Shown one piece after another: positions 55,282 through 64,000 of a DNA stretch of 64,000 nt (within the stretch, counting starts at the first letter, position 1; every line of letters begins with the position of its first letter). Location: positions 1,798,001 through 1,862,000 of the forward strand of contig NZ_CP046622.1 in the NCBI RefSeq assembly GCF_009755665.1, given 5' to 3'. Origin of the DNA: Variovorax paradoxus (lineage in GTDB: Bacteria; Pseudomonadota; Gammaproteobacteria; Burkholderiales; Burkholderiaceae_C). The translations under genes were made by a program, and so were the position numbers. Below the pieces are notes generated by a model. The model worked only from the letters and a program-made list of their open reading frames with translations. It made no database searches and was not told the origin of the DNA.

Positions 55282-55890
55282 TCAGCCGCCGAAGAGCGCA
55301 TCGAACACGCGAATGGAGGCATACGCATCGTTGGCCGCGTAGCGGATCTGCGCTTCGGTCAGCTGCTTGTTGGCCCAGTTCGACGTCGTCGCCTTGCGCG
55401 ACTTGACGAAGCGCCGGTTGAACACCAGCGCCACGGCCGTCTTCACGCCCACCGACTTACGGTAGCCGCGGCGGCGAAATTCGTTGTCGATGTCGAACAC
55501 CGCCTTCGGCTCGATGTTGAGGCGGTTGCGTATGAGCGTGAGGTCGCTCGAAAGCCCGAAGCCGACCTTCTTGAGTTCGGTCGAGGCGAGCAGCGCGGCG
55601 ACGACCGGGTTGCATTCGGTGCGGTGCAGTTGGAACAGCCAGGCCTTCTCGCGCGTGGAAAACTGCACCACGTGCGGGCCGCCCGACACTTCGTTCTTGG
55701 CGAAGGTGGGCTTCGATTCGGTGTCGAAGCCTGCAACGCCGGCGGCCAGCAGAGCGGCGGCGGCGTGCTCGGCGTCTTGCAGCGTGGTGACGACGACGAT
55801 GTCCTGCAGGCCCAAGCCCTCGAAGGCTTCCAGAAGGGCAATCTGCTCGCGTTCGGGAAGGGGTGGCAACGCGGTGATGTCGCCGCTCAC
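55282..55890 (-). CDS. 3'-5' exonuclease (DEDDy, RNase D-like)
   Basis: 202 residues. DEDD motifs: VAGFDTESKPTF (D-x-E), ELKKVGFGLSSDLTLIRN (second Asp) and YAANDAYASIRVFD (Y-x3-D). Single-domain, without HRDC. Acts on RNA or DNA ends; target unknown. Its ATG overlaps the stop of the TfoX-like gene. Confidence 0.88.
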   Translation of the reverse strand: MSGDITALPPLPEREQIALLEAFEGLGLQDIVVVTTLQDAEHAAAALLAAGVAGFDTESKPTFAKNEVSGGPHVVQFSTREKAWLFQLHRTECNPVVAALLASTELKKVGFGLSSDLTLIRNRLNIEPKAVFDIDNEFRRRGYRKSVGVKTAVALVFNRRFVKSRKATTSNWANKQLTEAQIRYAANDAYASIRVFDALFGG

Positions 55891-56306
55891 AAGGAGGCTG
55901 CTTTCTTTTTCTTCACTGGGGCTTTCTTTGCGGGTGTCTTCTTGGCAGCCGTCTTGCCGGCGATGGTCTTTTTCTGCTTTGGCGGCTGGCCCGAGCGCAA
56001 GGCCGCTTCGTAGGCCCGGCGGCCCCAGAGCGCGGCTTGCTGGCGGTCCTCGAAGAGATCGGCAGGCGCCTGGCGGTACGACATGGGCATGGTCTTGCCG
56101 TTGCGCTCGTAGGTGAACGGCGGCAGGTTCAGTTTGTCGAAGTGTTCGGCGCTGGTGGCGTCCGACTTGAGGTAGAGCGTGTCCTTCAGGACGATCGCGA
56201 TCATGCGTCCCTCGTGAAAGATGCCGTGGCCGCCGAACATGCGCCGCGCCTCGATGCGGCCGAAGCGCTCGAAAATCTCATGCAGGCTTTCTACGAACTC
56301 ACTCAT
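55887..56306 (-). CDS. TfoX N-terminal-domain protein with Lys/Ala-rich tail
   Basis: 139 residues. TfoX_N pattern: RIEARRMFGGHGIFHEGRMIAIV, LYLKSDATSAEHFDKLN, PMSYRQAPADLFED. The last 30 residues are a basic repeat (AAKKTPAKKAPVKKKK) like histone-H1-type tails, which may bind nucleic acid. It lacks the C-terminal TfoX domain, so a competence role is doubtful. Coupled to the exonuclease gene (ATGA). Confidence 0.85.
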   Translation of the reverse strand: MSEFVESLHEIFERFGRIEARRMFGGHGIFHEGRMIAIVLKDTLYLKSDATSAEHFDKLNLPPFTYERNGKTMPMSYRQAPADLFEDRQQAALWGRRAYEAALRSGQPPKQKKTIAGKTAAKKTPAKKAPVKKKKAASL

Positions 56307-56318
56307 CGCGCAAGCCGC

Positions 56319-56708
56319 TCATGACGTGATCTCGATGCGGTTGCCGTCCGGGTCGAGCACCACGCTTTCGTAGTAGTCGTCGCCGGTGCGGCGCGGGCCG
56401 TCGAGCAGCGGGTAGCCGTCGGCCTTCAGCCGCTGCGTGAGTTCGTCCACCGCCGCATTGGAACCCACGCTGATGGCCAGGTGCGTCCAGCCCATGCGTT
56501 GTGCGCCGGGTTCGGCTGGCACGGGCGAGAGGGTGCTGGTGGTCATGGCCTCGATGCGGGCGCCATCGCCCAGGCTCAGGAAGCAGGATGCAAAACCCTT
56601 GGCCGGGTTGACATAGCCCGCGCCGGCCGTGGCACCGAAGTAGTCGACGTAGAAGCGCTTGCAGCGTTCGAGGTCGGTGGTCCAGAGAGCGATGTGATCG
56701 ATGCGCAT
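56319..56708 (-). CDS. VOC/glyoxalase-family protein
   Basis: 129 residues from ATG 56708. Single glyoxalase fold: RIDHIALWTTDLERCKRFYVDYFG, THLAISVGSNAAVDEL and SVVLDPDGNRIEI, with the expected His and Glu metal ligands. Role unknown. 12 nt upstream of the TfoX-like gene on the same strand. Confidence 0.88.
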   Translation of the reverse strand: MRIDHIALWTTDLERCKRFYVDYFGATAGAGYVNPAKGFASCFLSLGDGARIEAMTTSTLSPVPAEPGAQRMGWTHLAISVGSNAAVDELTQRLKADGYPLLDGPRRTGDDYYESVVLDPDGNRIEITS

Positions 56709-56736
56709 GGAAAGACAAGACGAAGGAGATGAGCGT

Positions 56737-57240
56737 TCAGCCGATGCGTCGCGGCTGGCGTGGCGTGCCCTGCGGAAGCCAATGGTAGGCGACCCGCTCG
56801 CGCCCGCTGGTGGGGTGCCGGTCGACCGCACCGCGCACGAGGCCGTAACGCTCGTAGAAGCGCTGCGCCGCGGTGTTGTTGATGGCGACGTGAAGCTTCC
56901 AGCCGAGCGGCATGCGCACGCTGGCCTCGTCGAGCAACGCCTGCCCGAGGCCCTGGTTGCGCAGATGCGGTTCGACGAACAGCTGGGCCACGTATTCGCG
57001 CCGGGCGAGCATCACCATGAAGGCGAGCACCTGGCCTTCGCGTTCGGCCAGCACCACGTCGGCGGGCGGTACGAATTCTGTTTGCACGCGCCGCAGCCAG
57101 TGCGTGATCGGCTCGATCACGGTGGCCCTGCGGTTGGCCGCTATCCAGGCCCGGCGCCAGATGCCGGCCAGCACCAGGCTCTCTTCGGGGGCGCCGTCGC
57201 GAGAGCGCAATTGAAACGCGGGAATCTGTGCTGCAGACAT
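56737..57240 (-). CDS. GNAT-family N-acetyltransferase
   Basis: 167 residues from ATG 57240; ATG 57249 is also possible (no clear ribosome site). Core motif for acetyl-CoA: VAQLFVEPHLRNQGLGQALLDEA, then VAINNTAAQRFYERYGLV. Substrate unknown. Confidence 0.85.
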   Translation of the reverse strand: MSAAQIPAFQLRSRDGAPEESLVLAGIWRRAWIAANRRATVIEPITHWLRRVQTEFVPPADVVLAEREGQVLAFMVMLARREYVAQLFVEPHLRNQGLGQALLDEASVRMPLGWKLHVAINNTAAQRFYERYGLVRGAVDRHPTSGRERVAYHWLPQGTPRQPRRIG

Positions 57241-57289
57241 GCGACTCATGATACGGCGCCCGTGCGCCGCGGTCGATACGAGTGGCCGA

Positions 57290-58165
57290 TCAGCCACGCA
57301 AGGTTTGGGCGTGGTGGGCGAGGTGGTCCGCCATGAAGGTCTGGATGAAGTAGTAGCCGTGGTCATACCCCGCGTGGCGGCGCAGCGTGAGCGGCTGGCC
57401 CGCGGCAAAGCAGGCGGCTTCGAAGGCTTCCGGGTACAGCTGCTCGGCAAGGAATTTGTCGGCCAGTCCCTGGTCGATCAATATGCCCTGCGGATAGGGC
57501 GCAGCGGTCTGCGATTTCATGAGCGCGCTGGCGTCGTGCGCAAGCCATTGCGCGCGGTCGCCGCCGGGCTCTCCCAGGTAGCCGCTGAACGCCTTCTCGC
57601 CCCAAGGGCACTGCGTGGGCGCGCAGATGGGCGCAAATGCCGACAGCGACTTGAAGCGCCCCGGGTGCCGCATTGCGAGCGTGAGCGCGCCGTGGCCGCC
57701 CATCGAATGGCCGAAGATGCCAAGGCGCTGGTCGTCGACCGCGAAGTGCTTTGCCACGAAGGGCAGCAGCTCGTGCACGATCCAGCTTTCCATGCGCCAG
57801 TGGGCCGACCACGGGGCCTCGGTGGCGTCTAGGTAGAAGCCCGCGCCAATGCCGAAGTCCCAGTTGGCGGTGGCGCCGGGCAGGCCTCCCACGGCACTTC
57901 CGCGCGGACTGGTGTCGGGCGCGATCAGCGCCAGGCCCAGGCTGGCCGCAATGCGTTGCGCGCCGGCCTTGACTGCAAAGGTTTCTTCGTTGCAGGTCAG
58001 CCCTGCAAGGTAGAGCAGGGCCGGCACTCGCTCGTGCGCTGCTTGTGGCGGCAGGTAGACCGAAAAGCGCATCGGCAAGCCGATTTCGTGCGAGGCATGT
58101 TCATGAAAGCTCTGCACGCCGCCGAAGACATGGTGCTCGGAAAGGGTCTTGAAGATGTCGGTCAT
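57290..58165 (-). CDS. fghA: S-formylglutathione hydrolase
   Basis: 291 residues. Esterase D family: YLAGLTCNEETFAVKAGAQR, DTSPRG, GAGFYLDAT, nucleophile elbow GHSMGGHGAL and catalytic DH in HAGYDHGYYFIQTFMADHL. Hydrolyses S-formylglutathione to formate and glutathione, the step after the alcohol dehydrogenase encoded upstream. Shares one base with the preceding hydrolase gene (TGATG). Confidence 0.95.
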   Translation of the reverse strand: MTDIFKTLSEHHVFGGVQSFHEHASHEIGLPMRFSVYLPPQAAHERVPALLYLAGLTCNEETFAVKAGAQRIAASLGLALIAPDTSPRGSAVGGLPGATANWDFGIGAGFYLDATEAPWSAHWRMESWIVHELLPFVAKHFAVDDQRLGIFGHSMGGHGALTLAMRHPGRFKSLSAFAPICAPTQCPWGEKAFSGYLGEPGGDRAQWLAHDASALMKSQTAAPYPQGILIDQGLADKFLAEQLYPEAFEAACFAAGQPLTLRRHAGYDHGYYFIQTFMADHLAHHAQTLRG

Positions 58166-59088
58166 CAGGAGTTGTTGTTAGGCCGTAGTGCAGGCACGAG
58201 TTCGAGCACGGCGTCGGCAAAGGTGCGCGGCGCCTCTTGCGGCATGTTGTGGCCCACGCCGGGCACCAGCCGGTGCGAGCGCGGTCCGCTGAAGCGGTGC
58301 GCGTGGGCAGAGGCTTCGGCGGGCGGACGCACGCCATCGTCCAGGCCGTCGAAGGTGATGGTGGGCACCGATATCGCAGGCTGCGCGGCCAGGCGGCGTT
58401 CGATGTCGGCGTAAGCCGGATCGCCCGCCACCAGCCCGAAGCGGTGGCGGTACGAATGGATCACCACATCGACGAAGTCCGGATGGTCGAAGGCTGCCGC
58501 GCTGCGCTCGAAGGTGGCGTCGTCGAACTTCCATGTTGGCGACCAGAGCTGCCACAGCAAGCGTGTGAGTGCCTTGCGGTCCTTTGCCAAGCCGGCGCGG
58601 CCGCGATCGCTGTGAAAGTAGTACTGGTACCAGAGGCTGTGCTCGTTCGCGGGCGTGTCGGGCTCCATCGCCTTGGCGATGTCCTGGATGTTGTAGCTGT
58701 TGAACGAGACGAGCCCCGCGCAACGCTCGGGCCAGAGTGCCGCCACCACGCACGCGGCGCGACCGCCCCAGTCGTAGCCGGCAAGCACCGCGCGCTGGAT
58801 GCCGAGTGCGTCGAGCAGCGCAAGCAGGTCGGCTCCGAGTGCGGCCTGTTCGCCGGAGCGCGGCGTGGCATCGCTCAGGAAGCGCGTGCCGCCGTAGCCG
58901 CGCAGATAAGGCACGATGACGCGGCAACCCTTGTCGGCGAGCATCGGCGCCACTTCGGCGTAGGTATGGATGTCGTAGGGAAAGCCGTGCATCAGCAGCA
59001 CGGGCGGGCCGTCGGCAGGCCCGGCTTCGTAGCAGGCGATTTCGAGAACGCCCGCCTCGATCTTGCGCAAGGGCTCCATGCGGTTCAT
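58165..59088 (-). CDS. Epoxide hydrolase/dehalogenase-like alpha/beta hydrolase
   Basis: 307 residues from ATG 59088 (GAGGAGA 9 nt upstream). HGFPYD oxyanion region and an Asp nucleophile (GYDWGGRAA), as in soluble epoxide hydrolases and haloacetate dehalogenases; catalytic His in PGVGHNMPQEAP. It sits between frmA-type and fghA genes, 22 nt after the former, so likely part of the same operon. Substrate unknown. Confidence 0.87.
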   Translation of the reverse strand: MNRMEPLRKIEAGVLEIACYEAGPADGPPVLLMHGFPYDIHTYAEVAPMLADKGCRVIVPYLRGYGGTRFLSDATPRSGEQAALGADLLALLDALGIQRAVLAGYDWGGRAACVVAALWPERCAGLVSFNSYNIQDIAKAMEPDTPANEHSLWYQYYFHSDRGRAGLAKDRKALTRLLWQLWSPTWKFDDATFERSAAAFDHPDFVDVVIHSYRHRFGLVAGDPAYADIERRLAAQPAISVPTITFDGLDDGVRPPAEASAHAHRFSGPRSHRLVPGVGHNMPQEAPRTFADAVLELVPALRPNNNS

Positions 59089-59110
59089 GGCCGGCGTTCT
59101 CCTCAAAAGG

Positions 59111-60217
<1,107 letters not shown>

Positions 60218-60268
60218 GGGGCTTGAGGGCAAAAAGGAGAAGAGGGACAAGGATACCCAGACCGGCGC

Positions 60269-60907
60269 TCAGGTCGGGCCGGCAGGGAAAATACCCGACA
60301 TTCCGATGAAATCGGGCAGATGGCGAAAGTCCCACACCCAGCTTCGCAGTGCGGGGTATTCGTCCATCGGAATGCCGCCTTCGCCTGCCAGCGCCACATA
60401 AGGAAAGCAGGCCAGGTCGGCCACCGTCGCGTGTTGCCCGACCAGCCATTGCCGGCCTTCGCAGGCGCGCTCGGCCAGGTGGTCGTCCAGCATACGAAAG
60501 ACCGCATGCGCGCCGCGCCGGCAGGCGTCGATGTCGGGATTTTCATAGCCGAATGCATCGTGCAGCCGGGCCGCCGATGCGGTGCGGGTGATTTCTTCGG
60601 CGGTGGCGAACCACATCGCAACCTGGCCGCGCAGCTGCGGATCGTCCGGGTACCAGCGGCCTTGCGGGTCGTACTTGCTCGCAAGATAGACGAGGATGGC
60701 CTGCGCGTCGCGCAGCACAAAGCCGTTGTCGTCGATCACCGGGATCTGCCCGAGCGGATTGATCTGCGCCAGAAACGCAGCCGACTTGTGCTCGCGGCCG
60801 GGGTGAAAGTCGACCGGGACGCTCTGGTAACCGAGGCCCAGCCAGGCCAGCATCTGCCGCACCTTGAAGCAGTTGCCGGAAAGGGCGTAGTCGTAGAGCT
60901 TGATCAT
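60269..60907 (-). CDS. Glutathione S-transferase family protein (possible NdmE-like subunit)
   Basis: 212 residues; ATG overlaps the oxygenase stop by 4 nt. GST fold: IKLYDYALSGNCFKVRQMLAWLGL, INPLGQIPVIDDNGFVLRDAQAIL (cis-Pro and Ser/Ala site) and helical domain with VGQHATVADLACFPYVAL. In methylxanthine degradation a GST-like protein (NdmE) holds the Rieske-less NdmC and the Rieske-bearing NdmD together. The strict coupling here suggests the same structural role (inference). A plain GST cannot be excluded. Confidence 0.88.
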   Translation of the reverse strand: MIKLYDYALSGNCFKVRQMLAWLGLGYQSVPVDFHPGREHKSAAFLAQINPLGQIPVIDDNGFVLRDAQAILVYLASKYDPQGRWYPDDPQLRGQVAMWFATAEEITRTASAARLHDAFGYENPDIDACRRGAHAVFRMLDDHLAERACEGRQWLVGQHATVADLACFPYVALAGEGGIPMDEYPALRSWVWDFRHLPDFIGMSGIFPAGPT

Positions 60908-61767
60908 GCGGCTTGCCTCACGCCAAAACGCATGCCGCGCTCGCGCAGCCAACGGCGATAGGTGACGGAGGTCGTGTCGCCGCGCGTTGGCGTTTCGGCG
61001 CGGCCTTCTAGCGGCATGCGCTTGAAGGCATGGTTCTCGAGAATCGGCTTGTCCTGTCCGAAGATCGTTTGCTGGAATGCGATGAGCTCGGCGTTCGTTG
61101 AGGTGTCGTCGTAGCAGGCGAGCAGTGTGTGGGCGATCACGCGCTCGTCGTCGAGCGGCTGCAGGAACAACGCGATGGCGTCGAGCTCACCGGCGCGGTG
61201 GCTCGACTTGTAGAGCATGGCCGTGAGCGGCTGCATGACGCGGTATTTGTACGTCACCTCGGCGCCGCTGTCGTGGGCGGCCGAGGCGCGGGGTTGCCAG
61301 AAGCGGCAATCGGTGGCCCAGATTTCTTGGGTCGCCGGGTCGACCTGCACCTGGTACCTTGCCACTTCGGTGTGCGGCACCTTGCCCAGGAAGCCGGCGT
61401 GCACGAAGGGGAAGTGCGCCATGTCCAGGAAGTTCTCGATCACGCGCAAGCCCGATACAGCCACGCCGATGCTGCCGCAGTCGACCATGCGGCGCCCAGC
61501 TTCGCCATATTCGGGAAAGTCGAACAAGGGCCGTGCCGGATTGCCGCTGGGGCAGACCCAGAGATAGCCGTAGCGCGACTGGATGGCCAGCGACTGCGCG
61601 CCGAGCCGGCACTGCGGTGCACTGGCCGCATCGCTCCACACGTGCAGTGTTTCGCCGAGCAGGCGAGCCGTGCGGGGCCGTGCATCGGAGCTGCCGGCGA
61701 GCGCAGCCGAGGGGCCGACGACCAGCCAGTCGTCGAGCATGTTGGGATCGTCTGTGATGAAGGGCAT
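60904..61767 (-). CDS. Rieske-less aromatic oxygenase catalytic subunit (NdmC-like)
   Basis: 287 residues from ATG 61767. It keeps the start and end of the N-terminal fold (DDWLVVGPSAALAG, ARLLGETLHVWSD, then YGYLWVCPSG) but the segment with the C-x-H and C-x2-H cluster ligands is missing. The mononuclear-iron domain is intact: ENFLDMAHFPFVHAG with bridging Asp115 and iron ligands His118 and His123, and a candidate third ligand Asp239 in FGQDKPILEN. The Rieske cluster is probably supplied by the protein encoded 8 nt upstream. Substrate unknown; neighbours point to a demethylase. Confidence 0.88.
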   Translation of the reverse strand: MPFITDDPNMLDDWLVVGPSAALAGSSDARPRTARLLGETLHVWSDAASAPQCRLGAQSLAIQSRYGYLWVCPSGNPARPLFDFPEYGEAGRRMVDCGSIGVAVSGLRVIENFLDMAHFPFVHAGFLGKVPHTEVARYQVQVDPATQEIWATDCRFWQPRASAAHDSGAEVTYKYRVMQPLTAMLYKSSHRAGELDAIALFLQPLDDERVIAHTLLACYDDTSTNAELIAFQQTIFGQDKPILENHAFKRMPLEGRAETPTRGDTTSVTYRRWLRERGMRFGVRQAA

Positions 61768-61775
61768 GGTTCTCT

Positions 61776-62465
61776 TCAGGCTGCCTGCTGTGGCCGGCGA
61801 CGTTCTTCGATCTCGCTGCGCAGGGTGCGCGCGGCGATGTGCAGTGTCTTCATTGCGGCGGTGCCGGGCGCGGCATCTGTCCATAGGTGGATGAAGGCCA
61901 ACTGCGGTTGCGCATCGAGCACCAGGGCCACCGTGCCGGACTGCCCGAGCGGGCCGCGCCATGCCGCTGTTGCCCTATCGGTCGCGAAGCCGCGCCGGAC
62001 GAGCGCATCGCGCACGCTTGCCGCATCGGCGCGCACGGCGAGCGTGCGGCAGAAAGCCCATCCGGCAGGCACGATGTCGTCTTGCGGCTGGGCTTGTATG
62101 GTCTCGCCGGCGAGGTTCACCCACAGCATGCCTGCCGCGTCCGCGGCGCTGAACACCTTGGCGCACAGGCTGCCTGGCGGCGGCATATCGGGATGCGCGG
62201 GGATGCTCATGCACTGGCCGCTTCCGGCCGCATACTGCCAGCCGTGATACGCGCAAGAGAGGCGGTTTTCGACCACCTGGCCGAGGGTGAAGCGCACGCT
62301 GCGGTGGGGGCAGCGGTTCTCCCACGCCTGGGGTGCACCGTCGGCCGAACGCCAGAGCGCAAGCTCCTGCCCTTGGGCAAAGCCCGCGACGATGTTGGCC
62401 CCGGGGCGCACATCGGCCGAACGGGCGACCGGGTGCCAGGCTGAAATGCTGTCTGCGCTCATCAT
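61776..62465 (-). CDS. Stand-alone Rieske [2Fe-2S] protein with unknown C-terminal domain
   Basis: 229 residues (ATG 62465; ATG 62462 also possible). N-terminal Rieske domain as in oxygenase alpha subunits: SAWHPVARSADVRPG, cluster ligands Cys52-x-His54 and Cys71-x2-His74 (CPHRSVRF... CAYHGW), then IPAHPDMPPPG. The last roughly 110 residues (AFCRTLAVRADAASVRDALVRRGF... AAMKTLHIAARTLRSEIE) carry neither the iron-binding oxygenase domain nor reductase motifs and match nothing I recognise. It probably passes electrons to the coupled Rieske-less oxygenase. Confidence 0.85.
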   Translation of the reverse strand: MMSADSISAWHPVARSADVRPGANIVAGFAQGQELALWRSADGAPQAWENRCPHRSVRFTLGQVVENRLSCAYHGWQYAAGSGQCMSIPAHPDMPPPGSLCAKVFSAADAAGMLWVNLAGETIQAQPQDDIVPAGWAFCRTLAVRADAASVRDALVRRGFATDRATAAWRGPLGQSGTVALVLDAQPQLAFIHLWTDAAPGTAAMKTLHIAARTLRSEIEERRRPQQAA

Positions 62466-62470
62466 GATGC

Positions 62471-62485
62471 GCGCTACCTTAGCGC
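62471..62485. promoter_or_regulatory. Palindrome GCGCTA-CCT-TAGCGC before the Rieske operon
   Basis: Perfect 6-bp arms around 3 bp, 5 bp upstream of the Rieske gene start and 55 bp before the divergent aroQ. Possible operator. Confidence 0.4.
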
Positions 62486-62540
62486 AAGTCCTAGGCGGGG
62501 CGCACACTCATAATGGAGGCATCGCCAGACGCCACTCATC

Positions 62541-62981
62541 ATGAAGAAAATACTCGTCCTCAACGGCCCCAACCTCAACCTGCTTGGCACGCGCGAGCCC
62601 GAGCAATACGGACGCGACACGCTGGCCGATGTGGAGCGCCTGTGCAAGGACGCCGGCGCCGCGCATGGCGTGGAGATCGAGTGCCGCCAGTCGAACCACG
62701 AGGGCGTGCTGATCGACTGGATCCATGAGGCCGGCCGCGAGGTGGCCGCGGGCAACATGCTGGGCGTGGTGATGAACCCCGGCGCCTACACCCACACATC
62801 GATCGCGCTGCACGACGCCATCAAGGGCGCGAGCGTGCCGTTGATCGAACTGCACATCTCGAACGTGCACGCGCGCGAGGAGTTTCGCCACCGCTCGTAC
62901 ATTTCGCCGGCGGCGCGCGGCATCATCGTCGGCCTTGGCGTAAAGGGCTACGCACTGGCCATCGCGGCCCTGTTGCCCTGA
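62541..62981 (+). CDS. aroQ: 3-dehydroquinate dehydratase, type II
   Basis: 146 residues. Shikimate pathway: removes water from 3-dehydroquinate. Signatures: [20 protein letters not shown] (active-site Tyr loop), [51 protein letters not shown] and [12 protein letters not shown] small GCCC-TTC-GGGC stem follows the stop (62982-62992). Confidence 0.97.
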   Translation: MKKILVLNGPNLNLLGTREPEQYGRDTLADVERLCKDAGAAHGVEIECRQSNHEGVLIDWIHEAGREVAAGNMLGVVMNPGAYTHTSIALHDAIKGASVPLIELHISNVHAREEFRHRSYISPAARGIIVGLGVKGYALAIAALLP

Positions 62982-63000
62982 GCCCTTCGGGCCGTTCCGA

Positions 63001-64000
63001 TCAGTCGATCTGCCTTGGAGCCGCGGCCTTCCAGCTGCGGCTGATGTGGCCTTGGGCGTCGACGCTCTCCAGGTGAACGTCAAAGCCCCACAGCCGGGCG
63101 ACGTGCTTCAGCACTTCTTCCGCATCGTCGTGCAGCGGCAGGTTGTTGCGCTGCGTGTGGCGCAGCGTCAGGGCGCGGTCGCCTCGCATGTTGACGTTCC
63201 ACACCTGGATGTCGGGTTCCCTGCTGCTGATGTCGTACTGGCGTGACAGCGATTCGCGCAGCGCGTGATAGCCGCTGTCGTCGTGAATCGCGGACACCTC
63301 GAGCTCGGGCTCGCTCTGGTGGTCGCGGATCGCGAACAGCCTGAAATCACGCATCGTCTTCGGGCTCAGGAACTGTCCGATGAAGCTCTCGTCCTTGAAG
63401 TTGCGCATTGCATAGTCGAGCGTCTTGACCCAGTCGGTGCCTGCAAAGTCGGGGAACCAGCGCCTGTCTTCCTCGTTCGGCTTTTCGCAGATGCGCCGCA
63501 GTTCGGTGAACATGGCAAAGCCCAGCGCGTAAGGGTTGATGCCGCTGTAGGCGCGGTGCCCCACCGGCGGCTGGAAGATCACGCCCGTGTGCGAGCTGAG
63601 CCATTCCATCATGAAGCCGTCGGCGAGCTGGCCGCGGTCGTACATGGTGTTGAGCAGGGTGTAGTGCCAGAAGGTGGCCCAGCCTTCGTTCATGACCTGC
63701 GTCTGGCGCTGGGGGTAGAAGTACTGGGCGATCTTGCGCACGATGCGCACCACCTCGCGCTGCCAGGGTTCGAGCAGCGCCGCATTCTTCTCGATGAAGT
63801 AGAGCAGGTTCTCCTGTGGCTCCGACGGAAAGCGGCGGGATGAGTCGGATTCGGTGGCCTGTTCACTGCGGCGAGGCAGGGTGCGCCACAGATCGTTCAC
63901 CTGCTGCTGCATGTAGCGTTCGCGCTCGGCGCGCTGCGTACCCTCTTGCGCCAGAGACCGCTTCTGCGGACGGCGATAGCGGTCGACGCCGTAGTTCATC
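63001..64000 (-). CDS. SpoVR-family protein, C-terminal part (5' end outside window)
   Basis: The frame is open to the right edge; about 333 residues are visible, whereas the family is about 500. Recognised by MNYGVDRYRRP, ENLLYFIEKNAALLEPWQREVVRIVRKIAQYFYPQRQTQVMNEGWATFWHY, GINPYALGFAMF and HLSRTWKA-like end (HISRSWKAAAPRQ). In enterobacteria it is part of the YeaG/YeaH/YcgB stress group. Not evidence of sporulation. Confidence 0.92.
   Translation of the reverse strand, partial: MNYGVDRYRRPQKRSLAQEGTQRAERERYMQQQVNDLWRTLPRRSEQATESDSSRRFPSEPQENLLYFIEKNAALLEPWQREVVRIVRKIAQYFYPQRQTQVMNEGWATFWHYTLLNTMYDRGQLADGFMMEWLSSHTGVIFQPPVGHRAYSGINPYALGFAMFTELRRICEKPNEEDRRWFPDFAGTDWVKTLDYAMRNFKDESFIGQFLSPKTMRDFRLFAIRDHQSEPELEVSAIHDDSGYHALRESLSRQYDISSREPDIQVWNVNMRGDRALTLRHTQRNNLPLHDDAEEVLKHVARLWGFDVHLESVDAQGHISRSWKAAAPRQID

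Noticed and set aside
55887..56306. Competence regulator TfoX/Sxy
   Set aside because: Only the N-terminal domain is present, with a basic tail in place of the C-terminal domain; such stand-alone proteins are not known competence regulators.
63001..64000. Evidence for sporulation from a SpoVR-like gene
   Set aside because: The family is widespread in non-sporulating proteobacteria.

Overview
GC-rich, densely coded chromosomal DNA from a betaproteobacterium, most likely a Comamonadaceae member close to Variovorax. The pointers are two Bug/TctC-type solute-binding proteins beside LysR regulators, an intracellular polyhydroxybutyrate depolymerase with a catalytic cysteine, a PA0069-family radical SAM gene, and the general gene complement. 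This is inference from gene content; there is no rRNA, tRNA, CRISPR array or transposase in the window, and no plasmid or phage signature.

Region 1 (1-17.9 kb): a surface-protein locus. The end of one DUF11 protein is followed by a perfect terminator hairpin. Then comes an operon with a 2424-aa DUF11/SdrD_B protein ending in a beta-barrel, a 2414-aa repeat protein, and an OmpR-type regulator whose receiver domain has lost its phospho-acceptor. A DUF3606 mini-protein and a cation diffusion facilitator follow.

Region 2 (18-25.2 kb): a signalling and repair block. A double KaiC-type ATPase overlaps a hybrid histidine kinase, followed by an LPG-synthase-type membrane protein overlapping DNA ligase D. 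No ku gene is visible.

Region 3 (25.3-34.2 kb): thyA-folA-App1-type phosphatase on the minus strand, a cobalt-type nitrile hydratase operon (alpha, beta, accessory) on the plus strand, a GlcD-like FAD dehydrogenase, several membrane-protein genes, a thioredoxin-like gene and a frameshifted epimerase-like gene.

Region 4 (34.2-45.9 kb): catabolic modules (LysR/M20 peptidase/Bug protein; LysR/adenosine deaminase-like/Bug protein), a sulfhydrylase of methionine synthesis, a CBS protein, PHB depolymerase and a GST. A large imperfect inverted repeat lies at 38.55-38.75 kb.

Region 5 (45.9-54.4 kb): a five-gene minus-strand operon (DCC protein, methyltransferase, SRPBCC membrane protein, DUF4166, DOPA-dioxygenase-like) headed by a GbsR/MarR-type regulator. 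Two nearly identical 20-bp palindromes lie at the regulator's promoter and the operon's promoter. A textbook LexA box precedes a spore-photoproduct-lyase-like radical SAM gene. Gluconokinase and 6-phosphogluconate dehydrogenase follow, convergently.

Region 6 (54.5-64 kb): hydrolase, exonuclease, TfoX-N, VOC and GNAT genes, then the most interesting locus, a tight minus-strand set. It encodes a stand-alone Rieske protein, an oxygenase from which the Rieske cluster segment is deleted, a GST, glutathione-dependent formaldehyde dehydrogenase, an epoxide-hydrolase-like enzyme and S-formylglutathione hydrolase. This resembles a split Rieske demethylase (compare NdmC/NdmD/NdmE of methylxanthine degradation) coupled to oxidation of the formaldehyde it releases. 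aroQ and the 3' part of a SpoVR-family gene close the window.
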